A stretch of DNA of 64,000 nucleotides from Bacillus weihaiensis (GTDB lineage Bacteria > Bacillota > Bacilli > Bacillales > Bacillaceae): positions 2,640,501 through 2,704,500 of the forward strand of contig NZ_CP016020.1 in the NCBI RefSeq assembly GCF_001889165.1, read 5' to 3'. The notes beneath the pieces were generated by a model. It worked only from the letters and a program-made list of their open reading frames with translations, was not told the DNA's origin and did no database searches. Of this stretch, positions 18,241-27,785 are shown in pieces. The translations under genes and the position numbers were made by a program. The first letter of the stretch is position 1; the number at the start of each line of letters is the position of its first letter.

Positions 18241-18568
18241 AGAGGTTGGGTCAAAACTCAATTATTTTTTAAAGAAAGAACGACTATCGTTTGACACGTT
18301 GTTACTTATTAATATGTTGTGGTGGAAGAACCAGTACGTTCCATTCTGCTCCATCCACTTGCCATCTACAGGGAATGAACTGCTTTTTCCTAGGGAGGTG
18401 CTTTAGCCTCCTCTCCTTAAGCCTGTGGGGTCTCACCGTTTCCTCTACCTCCCGCCGGAGTAAAGTGACTTCCGCTCCAAAACCCGAACGATTTGGGAGA
18501 TTTCCATTGAAAAATCACCTGATAGTTCGGGTTTCTCATTAACTAAAAACACTTATGTCCCAGCCTCT
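18241..18568. repeat. Composite intergenic repeat with AGAGG(C/T)TGGG ends
   Basis: The ends AGAGGTTGGGTCAAAA (18241) and TTATGTCCCAGCCTCT (ending 18568) are inverted copies of each other, like the two ~124-bp repeats elsewhere in the window. Inside lie, in reverse orientation, the family-A repeat blocks (TTGGAGCGGAAGT, GTGAGACCCCACAGG) and a hairpin AACCCGAAC / GTTCGGGTT. The sequence next to that hairpin (AATGAGAAACCCGAAC) is shared with the terminator at 47621. No gene. The right end may act as the splB terminator. Confidence 0.7.
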
Positions 18569-18569
18569 A

Positions 18570-19598
18570 TTACGTAAAGTATTCTACTTTTGCTTCAGGA
18601 AAGTAATGGGCAACATAATCCTCTAAGGTATCACGAAGCTCCTGTTCTTGATCCTTTTGATAGATATATTTCCCAATACCATATCTTCCCCACTTGTACC
18701 GACGCTCTTCTTCATTTAATTCTAACTTTGTTTTTGGATAATTTTTTTGAATGACTCGCTTAGCTGGTTTCGTAAATCGATGCTGGATCATTTCAAAGGT
18801 AATATTATCTCTAACATTCTTAGGCAAAGATGCATCCATTTTCTCAAATAATGCTTTGTACCCCTCTTGCCAGCCATCATGAATATAAATAGGGGCGATA
18901 ATAAAGCCAAGAGGATAGCCGGCATTTGCAACTTTGACTGCGGCTTCAATCCGTTGTTCTAACGGGGATGTTCCGGGTTCAAAATTTTTAATGACAAAGT
19001 CTGCATTGATACTAAATCGAAATCTCGTTCTCCCGTTATGTTCTGCATCTAATAAATGGTCAACATGATGAAATTTCGTAACAAACCTCAATCTTCCCAT
19101 ATCGGTCTTTCCGAAATATTCAATTGCATCCTTTAAGGAATGAGTTAGGTGGTCAACTCCCACAATATCAGATGTACAGGAAGCTTCAAAGCGAGTGATC
19201 TCAGGTGCTCTTTCTTCCATATATTGTTGCGCTTGCTGTAAAATTTCATCTACATTCACATAGGTACGAATATAAGGCTTACTCCCCATTGTCGTTTGTA
19301 AATAACAGTAATGGCAATGACCCATACAACCGGTTGCTAAAGGAATAGCATATTCTGCAGAGGGTTTTGACGTGTCAAACTTAAGAGTTTTTCTAACTCC
19401 TACTACAAGAGTTGATTTAGCGTTTCTGTACTGCTGAAGGTGGTTTTTTCCAGGTATATTTCGAACCTGATTATGAGAGGTTGTTTCCCTTATTTCTAAC
19501 CCCATTTTTTCAAACTTCTCTTTCAATTCAACCCCACGGGGATATTCTAAAGCTCTAGGTTCTATATAAATTAATTGAGGTACAAAAGGTTTTACCAT
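18570..19598 (-). CDS. splB: Spore photoproduct lyase SplB
   Basis: Radical-SAM enzyme that repairs the spore photoproduct (5-thyminyl-5,6-dihydrothymine) in DNA during germination. 342 aa, the length of B. subtilis SplB. The [4Fe-4S] motif is CMGHCHYC near residues 90-97 (Cx3Cx2C), and EASCTSD near 141 holds the H-donor Cys. The protein is near-identical over long stretches to the B. subtilis enzyme as I recall it. The ATG at 19598 gives the family N-terminus (MVKPFVPQLIYIEPR); a start nine codons earlier is unlikely. It lies 230 bases after splA, with a hairpin between. Confidence 0.97.
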   Translation of the reverse strand: MVKPFVPQLIYIEPRALEYPRGVELKEKFEKMGLEIRETTSHNQVRNIPGKNHLQQYRNAKSTLVVGVRKTLKFDTSKPSAEYAIPLATGCMGHCHYCYLQTTMGSKPYIRTYVNVDEILQQAQQYMEERAPEITRFEASCTSDIVGVDHLTHSLKDAIEYFGKTDMGRLRFVTKFHHVDHLLDAEHNGRTRFRFSINADFVIKNFEPGTSPLEQRIEAAVKVANAGYPLGFIIAPIYIHDGWQEGYKALFEKMDASLPKNVRDNITFEMIQHRFTKPAKRVIQKNYPKTKLELNEEERRYKWGRYGIGKYIYQKDQEQELRDTLEDYVAHYFPEAKVEYFT

Positions 19599-19771
19599 TG
19601 AAATACCTACTTTCTCTTTAATCATCGAATTTCGTTATCTATTCATCATTAATTTTCACTAAATAAAGTAGAAATAGACTATTCAATATTTTCCTTTAGT
19701 AAATTGATAAGAGTTTTTAATGAACCTGAAAGAGTAAGGATAGAGGAACGTTAAATGAGGTGAAATATAAC

Positions 19772-19810
19772 AGTAGTCGGTGGGACTAAACTACCTCCAC
19801 CGACCCTACT
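19772..19810. terminator. Stem-loop between splA and splB
   Basis: 12-bp stem AGTAG-TCGGTGG / CCACCGAC-CTACT with a short bulge, 18 bases past the splA stop and about 170 bases before splB. A T-run follows on the plus strand, while the minus strand lacks a good one. It could be a leaky terminator, a processing site or an attenuator inside the spl operon. Confidence 0.6.
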
Positions 19811-19828
19811 TTTAACTAGTGACGATAC

Positions 19829-20065
19829 TTAATCGAGTGGAGTATAGTGAAAAATTTCATTATACAGGCTTTCAGCATCATCGAGACTTGAAAATACAGC
19901 ATCATCTTCAGCCAATGGATGATAGGCATCATGAAGAAATAATGCAAGTTCACCTGGATTTTTAGGGTGCTCAACTACCTCAGCCTTTTCAATATTTGCT
20001 ACTACAGCTGCATGAGGATTTCGATAAATAACATATACTTCATCACCTACACGAAAATCTTCCAT
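19829..20065 (-). CDS. splA: SplA, TRAP-like regulator of the spl operon
   Basis: 78-aa protein matching B. subtilis SplA (79 aa): VYVIYRNPHAA, HHP/EHP segment, AYHPLAEDDAVF. In B. subtilis SplA is a TRAP-like negative regulator that limits photoproduct-lyase synthesis in the forespore. The ATG at 20065 is placed by TGGAGG nine bases upstream; an in-frame TTG five codons earlier overlaps that site. splA comes first and splB follows on the same strand, as in B. subtilis, but with a longer gap. Promoter expected to be forespore-specific (known for the family; not identified here). Confidence 0.93.
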   Translation of the reverse strand: MEDFRVGDEVYVIYRNPHAAVVANIEKAEVVEHPKNPGELALFLHDAYHPLAEDDAVFSSLDDAESLYNEIFHYTPLD

Positions 20066-20277
20066 AACAAAAACCTCCAATTAATAATCACGTACTTTTC
20101 TATAGGTTTTACAATATGAGGTGAAGTATGTATATCTAATAAAAAAGACAAGGCTAACAGCAATACCCACAAAACGAAGAGGAATAAAGAAGTTAGCAGT
20201 TCTTAAAGCCCCCTATGATCTTGAAAAGTAAGTTTCTGAAGCAAAATACGATTATGAAGGACTAATCCAATAAAAAA

Positions 20278-20301
20278 AGGACGGGCCATATAGCTCGTCC
20301 T
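20278..20301 (-). terminator. Terminator of the pts operon
   Basis: AGGACGGGCC / TAGCTCGTCCT hairpin followed on the minus strand by a run of T, 16 bases past the ptsI stop. Confidence 0.88.
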
Positions 20302-20316
20302 CTGTTTTACTTATTA

Positions 20317-22035
20317 TTATTTTACATCGAATGTTTCTTTAACGAATGCAACAACTTCTTCTGTTGTACTCATTGAAAGGACTTTTTCTTTGAAGCTTTG
20401 AGCTTCTTCTTTAGATAGTCCTTTAATTTGTGATCTAGCAGGTAAGATTGATGTTGCACTCATAGAGAACTCATCCAAACCTAAACCAAGTAATAATGGA
20501 ATAGCTATTGAATCGCCAGCCATTTCCCCACACATACCTGCCCATTTACCTTCTTTATGCGCTGCATCAATAACCATTGATACAAGACGAAGAATAGCTG
20601 GGTTGTAGGGTTGGTATAGGTAAGATACACGTTCGTTCATACGATCTGCAGCCATTGTATATTGGATTAGGTCATTTGTTCCAATACTAAAGAAATCAAC
20701 TTCTTTAGCAAATTGATCTGCCATAACAGCAGTTGAAGGAATTTCAACCATAATTCCAATCTCAATTGAATCAGAAACAGTAGTACCAGCAGCTACTAGC
20801 TTTTCTTTTTCTTCTAAAAGAATTGCTTTTGCTTCTCTGAATTCAGTTAACGTCGCAATCATTGGGAACATGATTTTTAAATTTCCATAGCTGCTAGCAC
20901 GTAACAAAGCGCGTAGCTGAGTACGGAAAATATCTTGCTCCTCAAGACATAAACGGATTGCTCTAAATCCTAAGAAAGGATTCATTTCCTTTGGTAGGTT
21001 TAGATAAGGAAGCTCTTTATCCCCACCAATATCAAGTGTACGAACAACAACTGGTTTGCCTTCCATTTTTTCTAAAACAGTTTTATAGGCATCAAATTGC
21101 TCGTCCTCTGTTGGAAGCTGATCTCTTCCCATATACAAGAATTCTGTACGGTATAGACCAACTGCTTCTCCACCATTTTCAAGCACACCTTTAACATCGT
21201 TTGGTGTTCCGATATTTGCTGCAAGCTCAACATGCTGACCATCTTTTGATACAGTTGGCTCATTCACAAGTTTTGCCCATTCAACTTTTTGTGCTTCGTA
21301 TTTTGCTTTTTTCTGTTCGTAATGCGCAATTTCTTCAGAGGAAGGATTAATAATCACATCTCCATCTAAACCATCGACAATGACCATTACACCATTCTCA
21401 ATTTTCTCAGTCGCTTTCTTCGTTCCAACTACAGCTGGAATTTCCATTGAGCGAGCCATGATTGCTGAGTGAGATGTACGACCACCAATGTCAGTTGTAA
21501 AACCTTTTACGAATTGGCGGTTAAGCTGTGCAGTATCAGAAGGAGTTAAATCCTCTGCAATGATAACAACTTCCTCAGAAATTAAACTAGGGTTCGGAAT
21601 TTGAACGCCTAATAAATGCGCAATTACTCGCTTTGTTACGTCACGAATATCTGCTGCACGTTCTTTCATATATTCGTTGTCCATTGACTCAAACATCGAA
21701 ACGAACATATCTGCAGTTTCTTTCATGGCTACTTCGGCATTTACGCCTTCTGAATCAATCTTATCCTTAACTGGATTAAGAAGTTCAGGATCACTTAATA
21801 CAAGTAAGTGAGCAGCAAAGATTTCTGCTTTATCTGCTCCTAACTCACGATTAGCATGCTCCTTAATTTTCTCTAATTCAGATTTTGATGTATTAATTGC
21901 TTGATCGAAGCGAGCTTTCTCCGCTGCTTTATCATTTACTGCTTTTTTTTCAATCTTAAGTTCTGGCTCTTCTAAGCGGTATGCCTTTGCAATCGCAATA
22001 CCCGCAGAAGCTGCGATCCCTTTTAGGTTAGTCAT
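20317..22035 (-). CDS. ptsI: PTS enzyme I (phosphoenolpyruvate-protein phosphotransferase)
   Basis: Cytosolic enzyme that takes phosphate from PEP and passes it to HPr; 572 aa, normal length. The phosphohistidine domain has [13 protein letters not shown] with active-site His near 190. The PEP-binding TIM barrel has [41 protein letters not shown] and CGEMAGD. The ATG overlaps the ptsH stop (TAATG), so synthesis is coupled. It is the last gene of glcT-ptsG-ptsH-ptsI. Confidence 0.97.
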   Translation of the reverse strand: MTNLKGIAASAGIAIAKAYRLEEPELKIEKKAVNDKAAEKARFDQAINTSKSELEKIKEHANRELGADKAEIFAAHLLVLSDPELLNPVKDKIDSEGVNAEVAMKETADMFVSMFESMDNEYMKERAADIRDVTKRVIAHLLGVQIPNPSLISEEVVIIAEDLTPSDTAQLNRQFVKGFTTDIGGRTSHSAIMARSMEIPAVVGTKKATEKIENGVMVIVDGLDGDVIINPSSEEIAHYEQKKAKYEAQKVEWAKLVNEPTVSKDGQHVELAANIGTPNDVKGVLENGGEAVGLYRTEFLYMGRDQLPTEDEQFDAYKTVLEKMEGKPVVVRTLDIGGDKELPYLNLPKEMNPFLGFRAIRLCLEEQDIFRTQLRALLRASSYGNLKIMFPMIATLTEFREAKAILLEEKEKLVAAGTTVSDSIEIGIMVEIPSTAVMADQFAKEVDFFSIGTNDLIQYTMAADRMNERVSYLYQPYNPAILRLVSMVIDAAHKEGKWAGMCGEMAGDSIAIPLLLGLGLDEFSMSATSILPARSQIKGLSKEEAQSFKEKVLSMSTTEEVVAFVKETFDVK

Positions 22036-22301
22036 TATTCGCCAAGCCCCTCATTTTTCAATGTATCTTCAATACCTTTGATTGCTTCATCTGCATCTGC
22101 ACCAGCAGCGATGATTTTGATTTGTGATCCTTGAGGAATTCCAAGAGACATAACACCCATGATAGATTTAAGGTTAACTGTCTTACCATTGTATTCTAAG
22201 TTAACATCAGCATCATATTTGCTAGCCGTTTGAACTAAAACTGTCGCTGGACGAGCATGAATTCCTGTTTCTGCTGTAACTGTAAATGTTTTTTCTGCCA
22301 T
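22035..22301 (-). CDS. ptsH: Phosphocarrier protein HPr
   Basis: 88-aa HPr. His15 (in TGIHARPA) accepts phosphate from enzyme I, and Ser46 (LKSIMGVMS) is the HPr-kinase site that controls catabolite repression through CcpA. Both residues sit at exactly the family positions. AGGAGATTGATT precedes the ATG. It lies 95 bases after ptsG, with a hairpin in the gap, and is coupled to ptsI. Confidence 0.98.
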   Translation of the reverse strand: MAEKTFTVTAETGIHARPATVLVQTASKYDADVNLEYNGKTVNLKSIMGVMSLGIPQGSQIKIIAAGADADEAIKGIEDTLKNEGLGE

Positions 22302-22355
22302 TTTTAATCAATCTCCTTTAAAATCTTTCATTTTTCTACAAGGTATTATTTTAGC

Positions 22356-22385
22356 AGTAACGATAGTATTTGTACAAGCGTTACT
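22356..22385. other. Stem-loop between ptsG and ptsH
   Basis: AGTAACG / CGTTACT inverted repeat with a 16-base loop in the 95-base gap. No T-run follows, so it may be an RNA stabilising or processing element that sets different ptsG and ptsHI levels (inference). Confidence 0.4.
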
Positions 22386-22396
22386 TATCAAAATAT

Positions 22397-24502
22397 TTAC
22401 CCTTCTATAGATAGTATATCTGAATCTTTTGCATTTACTTGATTATTTGCTTGAAGTTTTACCGTTTGACCCTCTTTTAAGTTCGTGAACACTATTGGTG
22501 TCATAATAGATGGAGCATTCTTTTTCACGAAATCAAGATCAACTTCCAGGAGTTTTTGACCTTGTTCAACAACGTCTCCTTCTTGAACAAACGTTTCAAA
22601 TCCTTCACCTTTAAGGTTAACAGTATCAATCCCAACATGAATTAAGATTTCTTTTCCACCTTCAGATTGAATACCAATTGCATGTTTTGTCGGGAAAACA
22701 TTTAGAATTTTACCATTAACAGGAGATACGATTGTACCTTCAGTCGGAAGAATGGCAAATCCATCACCCATCATTTTTCCTGAGAAAACTTGGTCAGGAA
22801 CTTCTGTAATTGGTTTGATTTCACCAGTTAAAGGCGATACAAACACATCTTCAACTAATTCGTTCTTTAATCCATCTGCCACAACATCTTCCACTTGCTC
22901 TTTAACTTCTTGTTGTTGAGAGTGAGTTTGTGTAGCTTTTGGTCGCTTACCTGACATTACATCTTGTATTTGTGTCTTTAAGTTATCTGATTTAGGGCCA
23001 AAGATTGCTTGAATATTATTTCCAACTTCAAGAACTCCTGATGCTCCTAATTTTTTCAAACGATCTTTGTTTACTTGTTTATTATCATTAACAGTTACAC
23101 GTAGTCTTGTAATACAAGCGTCTAAATGTTTAATGTTTGAAGAACCACCTAATGATTCAAGGACTTCATAAGGTAGATCACCTGTTGGACGATTTGCCTC
23201 ATTTTCATCTGCCGTATCCACATCTGTTTTTTCACGACCTGGAGTTGCAAGATTCCACTTACGAATAGCAAAACGGAAACCGAAATAATAAATAACGGCA
23301 AACACAAGACCAACTGGGATGACTAACCACCAATTTGTTTGTGTGTTCAGAACACCAAATAGTAAGAAGTCAATTAACCCTCCTGAGAAGGTCATACCAA
23401 TTTTCACATTTAAAAGATGCATAATCATAAACGATAAACCTGCAAAAATTGCATGGATACCGAAAAGTACAGGCGCTACGAATAAGAATGAGAATTCAAG
23501 CGGTTCCGTTATACCTGTTAAGAAAGAAGTTAATGCAGCAGAACCCATAAGACCTGCAACTACTTTCTTATGTTCTGGTCTCGCTTCATGATAAATCGCT
23601 AAAGCTGCTGCTGGTAAACCAAACATCATGAATGGGAATTTACCTGTCATAAACGTTCCTGCAGTTAATTCATTAACACCATCTTTAATTTGATTAAAGA
23701 AAATCGCTTGGTCACCACGGATTGTTTCACCCGCTGCATTTACATACGATCCAAACTCAAACCAGAATGGTGAATAGAAAATGTGATGCAAACCAAAAGG
23801 AATTAGCGCACGTTCAATTACACCGAAAATAAATGCCGCTAGCGTTCTGTTAGCATCTAACAAGTTAGTAGAGAATGAGTTAAGTCCTGTTTGGATTGGA
23901 GGCCAAACAAAGTACATCACAATTCCAAGGATAACAGCAGAAGCAGCTGTTACAATTGGAACAAATCGTTTACCTGCAAAGAAACCAAGGTATTGTGGTA
24001 ATTCAATCGTAAAGAAGCGATTATACATCGCAGCTGCAATAATACCTACGATAATACCCCCGAACACCCCGGTTTGAAGTGTTGGAATCCCTAATACGCT
24101 ACCATAAACCGCGCTGTTGTTTTGTAGGAATTCTGTTAATTCTGCCCCTCCGCCTGGTAGTGTTCCAACTCCTTTAAGGATACTACTCATTGTTACATTC
24201 ATGATTAAGTACCCGATTAATGCAGCAATACCTGCTACACCATCACCATTCGCTAACCCAATTGCAACCCCCACTGCAAATAGTACTGGGAGATTTGAGA
24301 AGACGATACCACCAGCGTTTTCCATAACACTTGCAATTAATACAACCCAATCACTTGTTAAAAAAGCTGCCTTACTTGTTAAAGTATCATTTTGTAGAGC
24401 GTTACCAATTGCAAGCAATAGACCTGCTGCTGGTAATAAGGCAACTGGCAACATTAATGCACGTCCAACTTTTTGCAGGACGCCAAATGCATTTTTAAAC
24501 AT
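22397..24502 (-). CDS. ptsG: Glucose-specific PTS permease EIICBA
   Basis: Membrane permease that imports and phosphorylates glucose; 701 aa, the B. subtilis PtsG size. Domain order is IIC (membrane, residues ~1-410), IIB (~430-530; phosphorylated Cys in [11 protein letters not shown]) and IIA (~560-690; active His in [11 protein letters not shown]). [22 protein letters not shown] IIC motif is present (residues about 228-245). AGGAGGTCC precedes the ATG. Expression is controlled by the antiterminator GlcT acting on the terminator at 24641-24727. The substrate call is strong because of the glcT neighbour; glucosamine or sucrose are less likely. Confidence 0.95.
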   Translation of the reverse strand: MFKNAFGVLQKVGRALMLPVALLPAAGLLLAIGNALQNDTLTSKAAFLTSDWVVLIASVMENAGGIVFSNLPVLFAVGVAIGLANGDGVAGIAALIGYLIMNVTMSSILKGVGTLPGGGAELTEFLQNNSAVYGSVLGIPTLQTGVFGGIIVGIIAAAMYNRFFTIELPQYLGFFAGKRFVPIVTAASAVILGIVMYFVWPPIQTGLNSFSTNLLDANRTLAAFIFGVIERALIPFGLHHIFYSPFWFEFGSYVNAAGETIRGDQAIFFNQIKDGVNELTAGTFMTGKFPFMMFGLPAAALAIYHEARPEHKKVVAGLMGSAALTSFLTGITEPLEFSFLFVAPVLFGIHAIFAGLSFMIMHLLNVKIGMTFSGGLIDFLLFGVLNTQTNWWLVIPVGLVFAVIYYFGFRFAIRKWNLATPGREKTDVDTADENEANRPTGDLPYEVLESLGGSSNIKHLDACITRLRVTVNDNKQVNKDRLKKLGASGVLEVGNNIQAIFGPKSDNLKTQIQDVMSGKRPKATQTHSQQQEVKEQVEDVVADGLKNELVEDVFVSPLTGEIKPITEVPDQVFSGKMMGDGFAILPTEGTIVSPVNGKILNVFPTKHAIGIQSEGGKEILIHVGIDTVNLKGEGFETFVQEGDVVEQGQKLLEVDLDFVKKNAPSIMTPIVFTNLKEGQTVKLQANNQVNAKDSDILSIEG

Positions 24503-24640
24503 AAAAAGGACCTCCTAAAATCTTTTATAAAATGTAGGCTACTAAATGTGATTTCAAAAAGCCTATGTATAAATAAAAGTTAAAGCATTTAGCGTTAATT
24601 AACCGGTTACAACCAATACCGTATTAATATAACCAACATA

Positions 24641-24727
24641 AAAAGGCACGAGTGAACATGTTTTCTCCCTGCTATTAGGTATACTTCCCCAAAATAGCAA
24701 ATAAAAACACAATGTTCACTCATGCCT
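24641..24727 (-). promoter_or_regulatory. GlcT-controlled leader terminator with RAT site upstream of ptsG
   Basis: Leader hairpin in the glcT-ptsG gap. The arms AGGCATGAGTGAACATT and ATGTTCACTCGTGCCT (minus strand) form a stem of about 16 bp, closed by a long loop and followed by T residues. In B. subtilis GlcT bound to the ribonucleic antiterminator (RAT), which overlaps the 5' arm, prevents this terminator. The exact RAT fold was not drawn here, but position, orientation and partners match. Confidence 0.82.
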
Positions 24728-24766
24728 GATCGAATCAGTAACACGTGAATAATATCGGTTACATTT

Positions 24767-25606
24767 TTATTTATTTGTTAGACGATATAGGTGCATCGTT
24801 AAATAAACGGCTTCCGCTTCATACACAGGCTTATTTAAAGCCCGCTGCATAACTTTTATCATTTTCCAAGAAGTATTGTAGCATAGCGGATATTCTTTTT
24901 TCAAGAGAAATAATAATTTTTCTGGTTCTGATACTGTTTCCCCTGAATTTACCCTTTCAATCGTATAGCGTATATGTCTAATTAACCTTAGATAATTAAC
25001 GCTATCTCGATCAACTGTAATTTTTAAAGAATCCTCAATTACCTCAGTTAGTTGACTGATTAATTGAGAGTATTGATTAACTTCTGAAAGTGATTTATTT
25101 GAAATAGAGCTATGAATATGTAAGGCAATAAAGCCAACTTCCCCTTCTGGCAAACGCACAGATAACTTTTCATTCAATAACTCGACTACATCATTCGCTA
25201 AGTTATACTCAAAAGGATACAGTGATTTCGTTTCGATTAAAAAAGGATTTTTCAAATCCATCCCTTGCTGTAAACGCTTTAACGCAAAGGTGATATGATC
25301 GGTTAAGGCAATGTGAATATGTTCATTTAATGGTTGCTCGACTTGATCGGAAATATATGAAATAACATCCTGTACAGCTTCTAACATTTCAGAGTCCGTG
25401 TCAGTTAAGAGCATTTTATATTGTTCTTGTTCTTTTTGATTTTTCAAGACAAACATTTTATCATAGCTTTGCTCTTCAATGATATCTCCTTGGTTCTTCC
25501 CAAATCCAATACCTTTCCCTATTAAGACGACCTCACCATATTTTTGATGATCAACAATAAGAACATTGTTGTTTAATGATTTTTTTACTACAAAGGACTC
25601 CTTCAC
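24767..25606 (-). CDS. glcT: PtsG antiterminator GlcT (BglG/SacY family)
   Basis: RNA-binding antiterminator of 279-287 aa. The N-terminal CAT domain (KKSLNNNVLIV, GKGIGFGK) is followed by two PRD domains with the regulatory histidines (EHIHIALTDH near 110, FIALHIHSS near 168, and AVYLTMHLYRL at the C-terminus). PRD phosphorylation by PtsG and HPr controls activity. An ATG at 25630 is in frame. The GTG at 25606 gives the N-terminus MKESFVVKK, which matches the family start, with AAAGGAG 11 bases upstream. The gene lies directly before ptsG. Confidence 0.92.
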   Translation of the reverse strand: MKESFVVKKSLNNNVLIVDHQKYGEVVLIGKGIGFGKNQGDIIEEQSYDKMFVLKNQKEQEQYKMLLTDTDSEMLEAVQDVISYISDQVEQPLNEHIHIALTDHITFALKRLQQGMDLKNPFLIETKSLYPFEYNLANDVVELLNEKLSVRLPEGEVGFIALHIHSSISNKSLSEVNQYSQLISQLTEVIEDSLKITVDRDSVNYLRLIRHIRYTIERVNSGETVSEPEKLLFLLKKEYPLCYNTSWKMIKVMQRALNKPVYEAEAVYLTMHLYRLTNK

Positions 25607-25716
25607 GAAATCCACAGCTCCTTTATCCATTGAATCCTACATATCGTACAAAAGTTAACTGGGTTCGTCAATGAATTTGTCGTTTTTTGTAGAAAAAAAG
25701 ATCTTCCCACACTAAA

Positions 25717-26121
25717 TCATTCATTCGAAATATAATGATCTTTCTCAAATTGTTCAGATGTTCCGATGTAGAAATATTCTGTTGTTTCACCTCCCTGCTC
25801 CATTCCACTTGATGAACCATGAACCATCTTTCCTGGTACCAACTTTGTACGTTTACCTTTCTGATCAACATAGTAATAATGATTTGTCGCCCACCCTTCG
25901 TGTATATGTGGATCATGAGTTATAGCTATTCCATCTTTATTCACGCGATATTCATCTGGTTTTGATGTAGAAGTATTGATTGGACCATCCTCATACTGAA
26001 CCTTCACCCATCCTGTATAACCTATAGGAATTAAATAGGTTTTAGGTGAAACTTGATCATCTTGTTTACACCCCGTTAATAAATGACAAATGAAAAGTAA
26101 AAGAACTAATTTCTTTATCAT
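25717..26121 (-). CDS. Predicted lipoprotein of unknown function
   Basis: 134 aa. The N-terminal signal ends in LLTGC, with Cys18 as the lipid-modified residue, so the protein should sit on the outer face of the membrane. The mature part begins near YLIPIGYTGWVKVQYEDG, a pattern resembling the DUF6843 family as I recall it (tentative). No catalytic motif is visible. It is divergent from the secreted-protein gene at 26267. The ribosome site is AGGAGGTGTT. Confidence 0.75.
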   Translation of the reverse strand: MIKKLVLLLFICHLLTGCKQDDQVSPKTYLIPIGYTGWVKVQYEDGPINTSTSKPDEYRVNKDGIAITHDPHIHEGWATNHYYYVDQKGKRTKLVPGKMVHGSSSGMEQGGETTEYFYIGTSEQFEKDHYISNE

Positions 26122-26266
26122 TTCATAACACCTCCTAATTGGTAGGATGTCATGAAAGGACTTATTCTATTATAGGTTTTTAGTTTATACAGAATGAATC
26201 AATAGGAGATGGCAGGTACAGATTTTTTCAGAAGAACATGGGAATGGTAACACATGAGGTGATGAA

Positions 26267-26695
26267 ATGAGGATAGCAAAATTGATTCTTCTCGTTCTGT
26301 TTTGTTCTGTTAATTTACTCTTTTCAGTGTCTGCTTCAGCTAGTCCAATGATAAAAGTTGTGACAATTGAATCGAATGAAATTGTGGCCGAAGCACCTTC
26401 ATCTTCTTTCTTTGATCAAGAAGTGAGGAAAGCAATCGGAACTATTGATGGGATTACAGTTGAGGCAAATCCTTTACCTAATAAAGGGTATATTTTAAAA
26501 ATTCCACTTAAAGCTCCAGTGAAAATTAAAAACAAATGGTATGAGGATATTGTGCAAGAAGTTCTAATCATTTACAATTCATCAGATACAAAAAGACATA
26601 GGATTGTCTTGTACACAGATGAAAATACACCAATGTTCTTTAACACAACCTATGATGTGATAACGCTTCTTCAAAAGATGGGAATTTCTGAATAA
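26267..26695 (+). CDS. Secreted protein of unknown function
   Basis: 142 aa. A clear Sec signal peptide covers residues ~1-26, with likely cleavage after ASA. The mature protein is about 115 aa, beta-rich, without cysteines or known motifs. GAGGTGATGAA precedes the ATG. It is divergent from the lipoprotein gene, and a small lysine-rich protein gene follows 60 bases later, perhaps co-transcribed. I do not recognise the family. Confidence 0.72.
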   Translation: MRIAKLILLVLFCSVNLLFSVSASASPMIKVVTIESNEIVAEAPSSSFFDQEVRKAIGTIDGITVEANPLPNKGYILKIPLKAPVKIKNKWYEDIVQEVLIIYNSSDTKRHRIVLYTDENTPMFFNTTYDVITLLQKMGISE

Positions 26696-26755
26696 CAAAG
26701 CGAAAGAAGTGAAAAATAAACTACGATCATGTTCAATCTTGGAGGTGAAGAAAAA

Positions 26756-26863
26756 ATGAAGGAAAACAATAATAGCAAAGAACAAGAATTTCAAAAAATG
26801 CAAAATGAAGCAATAGAAGGTAAATCAAAAGATGAAAAAGCGAAAAAGAAAAACTCGAAATAA
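26756..26863 (+). CDS. Very small hydrophilic protein
   Basis: 35 codons. The strong ribosome site GGAGGTG lies nine bases before ATG. The product is almost all Lys, Glu, Asn, Gln and Ser, ending in KAKKKNSK, with no membrane segment. It follows the 142-aa secreted protein gene. Function unknown; small Lys/Glu-rich proteins of this kind are frequent in spore formers. Translation is inferred from the ribosome site only. Confidence 0.5.
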   Translation: MKENNNSKEQEFQKMQNEAIEGKSKDEKAKKKNSK

Positions 26864-26902
26864 CCATTATAAAACGATCTTGAATTATGATATACTATCA
26901 AT

Positions 26903-26997
26903 AGATATTGACCGTGGATGTTGCAGCATCCACAGTCTGCAGTCAAACAAAACAGTATTTTAATCGTAGGCTACATTTCATGTGGTCTATTTTTTTT
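26903..26997 (+). ncRNA. Candidate antitoxin RNA of a type I toxin-antitoxin locus
   Basis: Untranslated RNA inferred from a TGATATACT extended -10 box (TATACT at 26891-26896), a perfect hairpin GTGGATG / CATCCAC near 26914-26933, and a terminator TAGGCTACA / TGTGGTCTA (26967-26989) followed by eight T residues. It runs opposite to the toxin gene and overlaps its 3' end and 3'-UTR, as ratA does to txpA in B. subtilis. Start and end are estimates. Confidence 0.6.
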
Positions 26998-27070
26998 GTG
27001 TAAATGTTAATATTGCGATGATTAACGAAGCGAATGTAAACATAACAATTAAACTTTCGTAAATGGTCAA
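26987..27070 (-). CDS. Holin-like type I toxin peptide
   Basis: 27-residue peptide: a short polar start (MTIYESL), one hydrophobic helix of about 17 residues (residues ~7-23) and a C-terminal QKK. This is the pattern of the 'putative holin-like toxin' family (Hol_Tox), whose members insert in the membrane when their antisense RNA fails. The TTG start follows GGAGG at nine bases. An extended -10 (TGATACAAT, minus strand; box at 27124-27129) lies upstream. The gene is too short for routine gene callers. The antisense RNA described above overlaps its 3' end. Confidence 0.8.
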   Translation of the reverse strand: MTIYESLIVMFTFASLIIAILTFTQKK

Positions 27071-27219
27071 CAAGCATCACCTCCTTTTGAGAGGGCTTGT
27101 TCTATTTTATTGACTGCAAGATTATTGTATCATAAAACAACACCACTTTGGAACATATGTTCTATTTTTGATTCCTTCATCCTAATAGTCTTCCTTTGGC
27201 TCTTCCCTTCCACCTAGCT

Positions 27220-27492
27220 TTACAGTCTTTTTATAACTAGTTTAGGCTGCTTCTTTTCCCCATCAAGCGCATTGTAAGCAATCCTTACTTTTGCTAGTGT
27301 ACCCTTTAAAATGTCCTCATGATGTGAATGAGGATTCAAGTACATAACTGTCCATTCTCTCATAGCTCTTGCTAATAGCTCTATTGCTTTATCCTGCCCA
27401 CTTTCGTGTTTTCCTCTTTTGTCTTTTACAGATAATCTCATGATGTCCTCTGATATTTTTTGAATTAAAAGCACTTTTTCCTTTTCGTCCAT
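27220..27492 (-). CDS. Small hypothetical protein, helical
   Basis: 90 aa, mixed charge, probably all-helical, with the segments KAIELLARAMREWTVMYLN and HSHHEDILKGTLAKVRIAYN. No signal peptide or membrane helix. The ATG at 27492 follows GGGGGAGA at a good distance; an in-frame TTG two codons earlier is less likely. Single gene. I do not recognise the family. Confidence 0.6.
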   Translation of the reverse strand: MDEKEKVLLIQKISEDIMRLSVKDKRGKHESGQDKAIELLARAMREWTVMYLNPHSHHEDILKGTLAKVRIAYNALDGEKKQPKLVIKRL

Positions 27493-27785
27493 AAACAATC
27501 TCCCCCATTTTTCGGCCTTTTTACCATGATACGCATTTAAATTAAAAATATGGTAAGAACTCCAAAATAATCACACGAAAATATGTTCTCTTTTTATGGA
27601 ATGAAGAATGTATGTTCGTATATAATAAGAAAAGAAACTGTTATGGCATTTCCATAAATTAGGGCTAGATTATACCTCTATCTAGAAAAATACAATTCAC
27701 ACATTAACATATGTTTTCAGCTAGTTCTACTACTCACTGCATATCATTATATAAGAATAGAAATAATCAAGAAGGGGAGTTAAAA

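Noticed and set aside
24598-24611. TTAACCGGTTAC upstream of ptsG as a further TetR operator
   Set aside because: Matches only the central AACCGGTT; flanking ACT/AGT halves are missing and the gene context is glucose uptake.
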